From the NCBI RefSeq assembly GCF_010731595.1, contig NZ_AP022582.1, positions 3,844,001-3,908,000 on the forward strand: 64,000 nt of DNA, read 5' to 3'. This document shows, piece after piece, positions 59,801 to 64,000 of the stretch. Both the position numbers and the translations under genes were made by a program. How positions within the stretch are numbered: the first letter of the stretch is position 1; each line of letters begins with the position of its first letter. Source of the DNA: Mycobacterium seoulense. Its GTDB lineage: Bacteria; Actinomycetota; Actinomycetes; Mycobacteriales; Mycobacteriaceae. The notes below the pieces were generated by a model that saw only the letters and a list, made by a program, of their open reading frames with translations, did not search any database and was not told where the DNA came from.

Positions 59801-62800
59801 AAACGGCAAACTCGACAGCCGCGCCCTGCCCGCACCCGACTACACCACCGAGCACTACCGCGCTCCCGCCACCCCGGTCGAAGAAATCCTGGCGGGCATC
59901 TACGCCCAGGTGCTCGGTTTGGAGCGGGTCGGCATCGACGACTCATTCTTCGACCTCGGTGGCGACAGCATCTTGTCGATGCAGGTGGTGGCCCACGCCC
60001 GCGAGGCCGGGCTGAGCTGTCGCCCCCGCGACATCTTCGTCGAACAAACCGTGGCCCGACTGGCCCGCATCGCCGGTATCACTGACGGTCACGACGCGGT
60101 CATCGACGAGGGCATCGGGCCGATCACGCCCACCCCGATCATGCACTGGTTGTTCGACATCGACGGCCCCGTCGACCAGTTCAACCAAACCGTCTCGCTC
60201 CAAGCACCGTCCGGGGTCACCCCCACCGACGTGCTCGCCGTCCTGCAAGCTTTGATCGACCACCACCCGATGCTGCGGCTACGAGTCGACGATGACGGCA
60301 CCGAAGGGCGCGCGCTCACGGTGCCCGACATCGGGGTGGTCCAGGCCGGTGAGTGCCTGCACACCGTCGACGTGTTGACCGATGAGGCACTTGCTCAGGC
60401 CCGGTCGAGGCTGAGCCCCGCCGCCGCACGCATGCTCAGCGCGGTATGGGTGTCCACCACCGGTCGGTTGGTGCTGATCGTCCACCACCTGGCCGTCGAT
60501 GCGGTGTCGTGGCGGATTCTGTTGGAAGACCTCAGCATTGCCTGGGCTCAACACCACCGTGGCCAACCGATCACCCTGCTCACCGGCGGAACCTCATATC
60601 AACGCTGGGCCGCAATCCTCGAACAACTGGCCCACACCCGTGCGGTCATTGACCAGGCCGACACCTGGAGACACATCACCAGCGTCGGCGCCGCCCTGCC
60701 CGCACCCCGACCCGAGGACACCTACACCAGCGCGGGGCACCTGACGGTGGCGCTGGACACCGAGACCACCCGCCGACTGCTCACCGAGGTTCCCGCCGCC
60801 TTTAACACGGGCATCCACGAGATCTTGCTGATCGCTTACGGACTGGCCTGGATCGAATTTCTCGGCGCCGGCGACACGCCCCTCGGCATCGACGTCGAAG
60901 GCCACGGCCGCCACGACGACCTGGCCGACCAAGTCGACCTGTCGCGCACGGTGGGCTGGTTCACCACCAAATACCCCGTGGCACTGACCGTCGGCGGCCT
61001 GCGCTGGGAACAGGTGGTGACCGGCGACCCAGCGCTGGGTCCAATTGTCAAGCGCCTCAAGGAACAACTGCGTGCCCTGCCCCATCCCCTGACCTACGGG
61101 ATGCTGCGCTACCTCAACACCGACACCGACCTGACCGCGCCCGACCCCACCATCGGATTCAACTACCTCGGACGCCTCGGCGGCCCAGCCGCCGACATCT
61201 CCGGCGACCGGTGGGGGGTCGGCCAGGACAGCCTGGGGATCGCCGGCGCCGCCGCCGCGGTTCCCGTGCCGCTGTCCCACACCGCCGAACTCAACGCCGG
61301 CACCATCGACACCGACACCGGGCCCCGCCTCAACGCCGCCTGGACCTGGGCGCCCTCGGCACTGGATCACACCCAGATCGCTCGGGTCAGCCAACTCTGG
61401 TTCGACGCCCTGACCGGCATCTGCGCCCATGTTCAGCACGGCGGCGGCGGGCTGACTCCCTCCGACATCACCCCGGCCCGGCTCACCCAATACCAAATCG
61501 ACGAATTGCAAGCACAATACGACGTCGCCGACGTCTTGCCGCTCACCCCCCTCCAGGAGGGACTGCTCTTCCACGCCGGCACCGCAGCGGGTCTCGGTGA
61601 CCTGTATGCGATGCAGATCGACATCACCGTCACCGGCCCACTGGACCCCCACCGGCTGCACCGCGCGGTGCAAACCGTCATCAGGCGCCACCCCAACCTG
61701 GCCGCCCGATTCTGCCCGCAATTCGATCAACCGGTGCAGGTCATTCCCGCCGATCCTGAAATACTTTGGCAGTATCTCCAATTCGACTCCGACGTCGACG
61801 ACCACCTCGGGCGAGTCTGCGCCGCTGAGCGAGCCGCGGTCTGCGACCTCACCGACGCCCCCGCCTTCCGGGTGGCGTTGATCCGCACCGCCGACGACCA
61901 GCACCGTATCGCGTTGACTTTTCACCACATCGTGCTCGACGGCTGGTCGCTACCAATACTGCTGCAAGAGATCTTCGCCAGCTACCAGGGGCAGCAGCTG
62001 CCGCCCGCCACCCCGTACCGCCGGTTCGTCACCTGGCTGGCCGAGCGCGACCTCGAGGCCGCCCGGGCAGTCTGGCGCGAGGCGCTCGCCGGCTTCGACA
62101 CCCCCACCCTGGTCGGCCCGCCGGCCCGACTCAAGCCCGGCCCCAAGGACACTCGCACGTTCGGGATGTCCGAGCAGACCACGTTGGCGCTGAACGAGCT
62201 GGCACGTTCCAAGCACACGACCCTCAACACCGTGCTGCAGGCAGCCTGGGCGCGACTGCTGATGGGCATGACCGGCCAGCGCGACATCGTCTTCGGCACC
62301 GCCGTCTCGGGGCGGCCCGTCGAACTGGCCGGCGCCGACACCATGGTCGGGCTGCTGATCAACACCGTGCCGGTGCGGGCCACTATCACGCCGGCCACCA
62401 GCACCGCTGACCTGCTCGACCAACTCCACAACGCCAATAACCGCACCCTCGACCACCAGCACCTGGCGCTCAACGAGATTCACCGCACGACCGGCTACGA
62501 CCAACTGTTCGACACCCTGTTCGTCTACGAGAACTACCCGATCGGCGCCACCACGTTCGCAGGCGCCGGCGGGCTGATCATTACCGAGTTCACCGGCCGC
62601 GAGGCCAACCACTACCCCCTGACCATGCAGGCCACACCCGGCCCCGAACTCGGCTTCCGCATCGAGTACGACGCCCACGTGTTCGACGCCGAAAACGTTG
62701 ACACGCTGATCAATCGGCTGCGGCGGATCATCCTGACGATGATTGCCGATCCACAGCTCCAATTGTCGGCGATCGACGTGCTCGAGCCCGATGAACGCAG

Positions 62801-64000
62801 CCGCCTCGACGACATGGGCAATCGGGCGGCGCTGACCGGGCCCCCGTCGGGGCCGGTGTCGATCCCGGAACTGTTCGCCGGCCGGCTGGCCCGTTCCCCG
62901 CAGGCGGTGGCCATCAGTTGCGCGGGCCGGTCGTTGACCTATCAGGATCTCGACGAGGCGTCGAATGACTTGGCGCATACGATATCTGGCTGCGGCGCCG
63001 GCCGGGGCTCGTGTGTGGCGCTGCTGTTGGAACGCTCCGCCGAAGCTGTCATCGCCATGCTCGCGGTGCTCAAGGCCGGCGCGGCGTACCTGGCGATCGA
63101 CCCGGCACTGCCCGACGAGCGGATCGGATTCATGTTGCGTGACGCCGCGCCGATCGTCGCGGTTACCACCACCGCGCTGCGCCCACGGCTGGCCGGATGT
63201 GCCCTGGCCGTCATCGATATCACCGACGACCGCACGGCCGCTCCACCCCGCTGCGAGCTACCCACGTCCGTAGCGGAGGATATCGCCTACCTCATCTACA
63301 CGTCGGGCACCACGGGCGCGCCCAAAGGGGTTGCGATCACGCATCACAACCTGGCCCATCTGGTCGATTCAGCGTCGGCGCACCTACCCGCAGACCAGGT
63401 GTGGACGCAGTGCCACTCCTACGCGTTCGACTTCTCCGTCTGGGAGATCTGGGCCGCGCTGCTCGGCGGGGGGCGCCTGGTCGTGGTGCCCGAGCAGGTG
63501 GTGAGTTCACCGAAAGACTTCCACGCCCTGCTCGTCGCCGAGCACGTCACCGTGCTCACCCAGACTCCGTCGGCCGCCGCGACGCTCTCCCCGCACGGCC
63601 TGGAGTCGGTTGCGCTGCTGCTCGGAGGCGAGGCCTGCCCGGCCGAGCTGGTGGACCGGTGGGCCCCCGGGCGGGTGGTGATCAACGCCTACGGCCCCAC
63701 CGAAACCACCGTCTACGCAACGCTCACCGCCCCGCTGGCGGCGGGTTCGGGGACGGTCCCGATCGGTGCACCGGTGTCGACGACGGCATTGTTCGTTCTC
63801 GACGAATGGCTCCACCCGGTGCCGCCGGGAGTGGTCGGCGAACTCTATGTGGCCGGACGCGGCGTCGGCGTCGGCTATGTCGGCCGGCCCGGGCTGACCG
63901 CCGCACAGTTCGTGCCCTGCCCCTTCGGTGCGCCCGGCGCGCGGATGTATCGCACCGGGGACCTGGTGCGCTGGGATCCCGACGCGCAACTGCATTACCT
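53847..64000 (+). CDS. Nonribosomal peptide synthetase, 3' end outside window (C-A-PCP-C-A-PCP-E-C-A...)
   Basis: One frame stays open from ATG 53847 to the window end (3384 codons). C1 (residues 1-430) has an altered motif HHIVVDA at 137-143 and should accept the acyl chain. A1 (about 455-960) has [17 protein letters not shown]1 has FFELGGDS, Ser983. C2 has HHIAFDG at 1168. A2 is about 1490-2000. PCP2 has FFDLGGDS, Ser2041. The epimerisation domain has [10 protein letters not shown] at 2213. C3 has HHIVLDG at 2693 and should be DCL-type after E. A3 begins about 2990 and is cut by the window end. A GAGGGGAG ribosome site precedes the ATG, 16 nt after the PKS stop. The product is likely a lipopeptide with a D-residue at position 2. 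There is no loading A domain, which supports acyl input from the PKS. Confidence 0.93.
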   Translation, partial: MERDGRALPLTPGQLDIWLAQETGRFTTEWQLGLFAKIEGRLQREPFEWAIRRALREAEPVRATFFEEHGQVLQRTIDDPEIELVVHDLSGSHHPLNEAHEIASSIQRTPMPLSGPLFRFALFQLRPDEFYWFTCCHHIVVDASGIALVGHRIATIYSAVVSGAPLPPPLFGSLEDLVRCEAQYEASTDYLEDQAYWTQNLPSDSGLDQWFPQDASERGASAPVRLDPVVLRRVQELSQARDMPRSSVITAACALLVHGWCAQGSEVVLDFPVSRRVDPEAKTLPGVFSGVVPLVLTISPDATVAEFCHHVDIRIREALQHQRFPVQALERKARLPGRSQPGRRVSVNFLPSAFTLDFGGLAASASFTNSGLTEGFGLFFSAVGDELLFGTEGAGQPFSHLDLAGLAERLQDVLVAMTVDPGRKLSSVDPFSADEYGRPDEWGNRAVLARPPRQPVSIPESFAAQVKRAPEAVAVRFAGRSMTYGELDEAANRLAHLLTEHRAGPGGCVALLFPRSPEAVIAMLAVLKTGAAYLPIDPMHPRSRIEFMLGDATPIAVVTTAGLRSRLDGYDHVVIDINDPAVDARPSTALPLPSPDDIAYIIYTSGTTGVPKGVAVTHHNVTQLLASLNSHLPGQVWAQWHSLAFDASVEEIWSALLFGGRLVVVPESLAHSPEDFQALLVAEQVSVVSQTPSAVAELLPEGLGCAALLVAGEPCPAEIVDRWAPGRVMVNGYGPTETTVCASRSAPLTAGTGAPPIGAPVPGAALFVLDGWLRPVPVDVVGELYIAGRGVGVGYWRRAGLTASRFVACPFGPPGTRMYRSGDLVRWRRDGQLDYLGRADQQVKVRGYRIELGEIQAALAELDGIERAAVIVREDRPGDKRLIGYVTETVAGAVDPAELRTVLGERLPGYMAPAALVVLQAMPLTVNGKLDTRALPAPEYSDAERYRAPTNPTEEILTVIYAQVLGAERVGIDESFFELGGDSLSAMRLVAAINKAMDAGLSLRTLFDAPTVALLAPRLIDGGPGREPLVAVERPATVPLSFAQSRLWFLEQLHDGATTYNMPTAFRISGPLDVEALCAALDDVVARHESLRTVFPDLDGVSFQRVLAPRSGMWQRGDAAVVPLAEQDVAGELRSLARHRFDLSSDIPIRVQIYSVGPEQYVVGIVVHHIAFDGLSLAPMVRDISAAYQARQQGLAPGWVGLPVQYVDYTLWQRAQFGDLDDGDSPIAAQLAYWEDALAGMPERVELPTDRPYPPLADQRGATVAVEWPAELQQRVRAVARECNATSFMVIQAGLAVLLSRLGSSSDVVLGFPTAGRDDPALDDLVGFFVNTLPLRVDLAGDPTVAELLAQVRLKALAALEHRDVPFEVLVERLNPARSLTHHPLVQVMLAWQNLHGSTADPGAGLALGDLQVTQMPIATHTARMDLTFNLGERFTGSSEPDGISGTVEFRADVFELSTVASLVGRLQRVLVAMTADPQAALSSIDVLDSDEGVRLDALGHRAVLTQPTRAVSIPALFAEQVARTPAAVALRCGQRSWTYRELDEASNRLAHLLIDYGAGPGACVALLFARSAEAIVAIVAVLKTGAAYLPIDPMVPDERIAFLVTDAAPIAVLTTTALRPRLSGRDLAVLEIDDPRIDARPNTGLPGPAPDDIAHIIYTSGTTGVPKGVAVTHHNITRLFDGLQVGIGLGPDQVWTQCHSYAFDFSVWEIWGALLSGGRLVVVPDQVTRSPEDLHALLIAEQVTVFSHTPSALAALSPHGLEAVALMAAGEACPPEVVDRWVPGRVMVNGYGPTETTIYAAISAQLTSHGAVVPIGVPVPGTALFVLDPWLHRVPPGVVGELYVAGRGVGVGYIDRAGLTASRFVACPFGPPGTRMYRSGDLVRWRPDGQLDYLGRADQQVKIRGYRIELGEIQTALAALEGVEHAAVITREDRPGDKRLVGYITETITGTVDPAEARAALADRLPGFLVPAAIVVVDALPMTVNGKLDSRALPAPDYTTEHYRAPATPVEEILAGIYAQVLGLERVGIDDSFFDLGGDSILSMQVVAHAREAGLSCRPRDIFVEQTVARLARIAGITDGHDAVIDEGIGPITPTPIMHWLFDIDGPVDQFNQTVSLQAPSGVTPTDVLAVLQALIDHHPMLRLRVDDDGTEGRALTVPDIGVVQAGECLHTVDVLTDEALAQARSRLSPAAARMLSAVWVSTTGRLVLIVHHLAVDAVSWRILLEDLSIAWAQHHRGQPITLLTGGTSYQRWAAILEQLAHTRAVIDQADTWRHITSVGAALPAPRPEDTYTSAGHLTVALDTETTRRLLTEVPAAFNTGIHEILLIAYGLAWIEFLGAGDTPLGIDVEGHGRHDDLADQVDLSRTVGWFTTKYPVALTVGGLRWEQVVTGDPALGPIVKRLKEQLRALPHPLTYGMLRYLNTDTDLTAPDPTIGFNYLGRLGGPAADISGDRWGVGQDSLGIAGAAAAVPVPLSHTAELNAGTIDTDTGPRLNAAWTWAPSALDHTQIARVSQLWFDALTGICAHVQHGGGGLTPSDITPARLTQYQIDELQAQYDVADVLPLTPLQEGLLFHAGTAAGLGDLYAMQIDITVTGPLDPHRLHRAVQTVIRRHPNLAARFCPQFDQPVQVIPADPEILWQYLQFDSDVDDHLGRVCAAERAAVCDLTDAPAFRVALIRTADDQHRIALTFHHIVLDGWSLPILLQEIFASYQGQQLPPATPYRRFVTWLAERDLEAARAVWREALAGFDTPTLVGPPARLKPGPKDTRTFGMSEQTTLALNELARSKHTTLNTVLQAAWARLLMGMTGQRDIVFGTAVSGRPVELAGADTMVGLLINTVPVRATITPATSTADLLDQLHNANNRTLDHQHLALNEIHRTTGYDQLFDTLFVYENYPIGATTFAGAGGLIITEFTGREANHYPLTMQATPGPELGFRIEYDAHVFDAENVDTLINRLRRIILTMIADPQLQLSAIDVLEPDERSRLDDMGNRAALTGPPSGPVSIPELFAGRLARSPQAVAISCAGRSLTYQDLDEASNDLAHTISGCGAGRGSCVALLLERSAEAVIAMLAVLKAGAAYLAIDPALPDERIGFMLRDAAPIVAVTTTALRPRLAGCALAVIDITDDRTAAPPRCELPTSVAEDIAYLIYTSGTTGAPKGVAITHHNLAHLVDSASAHLPADQVWTQCHSYAFDFSVWEIWAALLGGGRLVVVPEQVVSSPKDFHALLVAEHVTVLTQTPSAAATLSPHGLESVALLLGGEACPAELVDRWAPGRVVINAYGPTETTVYATLTAPLAAGSGTVPIGAPVSTTALFVLDEWLHPVPPGVVGELYVAGRGVGVGYVGRPGLTAAQFVPCPFGAPGARMYRTGDLVRWDPDAQLHY
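56247..56414 (+). repeat. A1 copy of a segment nearly identical to A2
   Basis: These 168 bp, encoding the A7-A8 region of A1 ([20 protein letters not shown] to YRIELGEIQ), match 59424-59591 in A2 with about ten differences by eye. Flanking A-domain sequence is less similar. The pattern fits gene conversion or recent domain duplication. Confidence 0.8.
59424..59591 (+). repeat. A2 copy of the segment nearly identical to A1
   Basis: Partner of 56247-56414. It includes an uninterrupted identical run of about 35 bp. The corresponding part of A3 (from about 63894) is related but clearly more diverged ([10 protein letters not shown] vs SRFVACPFG positions). Confidence 0.8.

Noticed and set aside
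54239..61600. Several 60-230 codon plus-strand frames inside the NRPS
   Set aside because: They are alternative frames of one uninterrupted NRPS frame that carries all C, A, PCP and E motifs.

Overview
The window is high-GC actinobacterial DNA and reads as a slow-growing Mycobacterium, probably close to the M. avium complex. From memory, the gene order from about 12.8 to 46.7 kb follows the M. tuberculosis order Rv3688c to Rv3717: YqeY-like protein, MoxR2 operon, glpK, ergothioneine genes, asd/ask, leuA, dnaQ-like, murT/gatD, recR, ybaB, ami1. Two accessory blocks flank this core, and both are absent from that M. tuberculosis interval as I recall it.

Block 1 (about 0-12.8 kb) holds small redox genes and a complete selenocysteine system. 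selD, a selenocysteine-containing formate dehydrogenase (fdhA with an in-frame UGA and a SECIS hairpin, then fdhB and an NrfD-type membrane subunit) and an F420-type oxidoreductase read leftward. selC (tRNA-Sec), selA and selB read rightward. The window therefore carries both a UGA-Sec message and the machinery to decode it.

Core (12.8-46.7 kb). The MoxR/DUF58/DUF4129/DUF4350 operon lies beside SpoIIM-like and RDD membrane proteins. Next come a PadR-type regulator with its probable operator, glycerol kinase, a GCS2-family ligase, and the five-gene ergothioneine operon egtABCDE with 1-4 nt overlaps. After these are a secreted sensor-domain protein, a heme catalase behind a perfect palindrome, two small His/Pro-rich membrane proteins, a secreted GH6 glucanase and a DUF4185 protein. 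Amino-acid genes follow: ask-asd, and leuA behind a leader peptide with three consecutive Leu codons and mutually exclusive hairpins. The peptidoglycan amidation pair murT-gatD, recR-ybaB and amidase ami1 close the block.

Block 2 (46.7-64 kb). After an 882-bp stretch without a convincing gene comes a Mas-like reducing polyketide synthase (KS-AT-DH-ER-KR-ACP). Sixteen nucleotides later a giant NRPS begins and runs off the window (C-A-PCP-C-A-PCP-E-C-A...). The NRPS opens with a condensation domain and no loading A domain, so the likely product is a lipopeptide with a methyl-branched acyl chain and at least three residues, the second epimerised. The module order does not match the glycopeptidolipid synthetase layout I know. 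This is the most likely place for an undescribed product.
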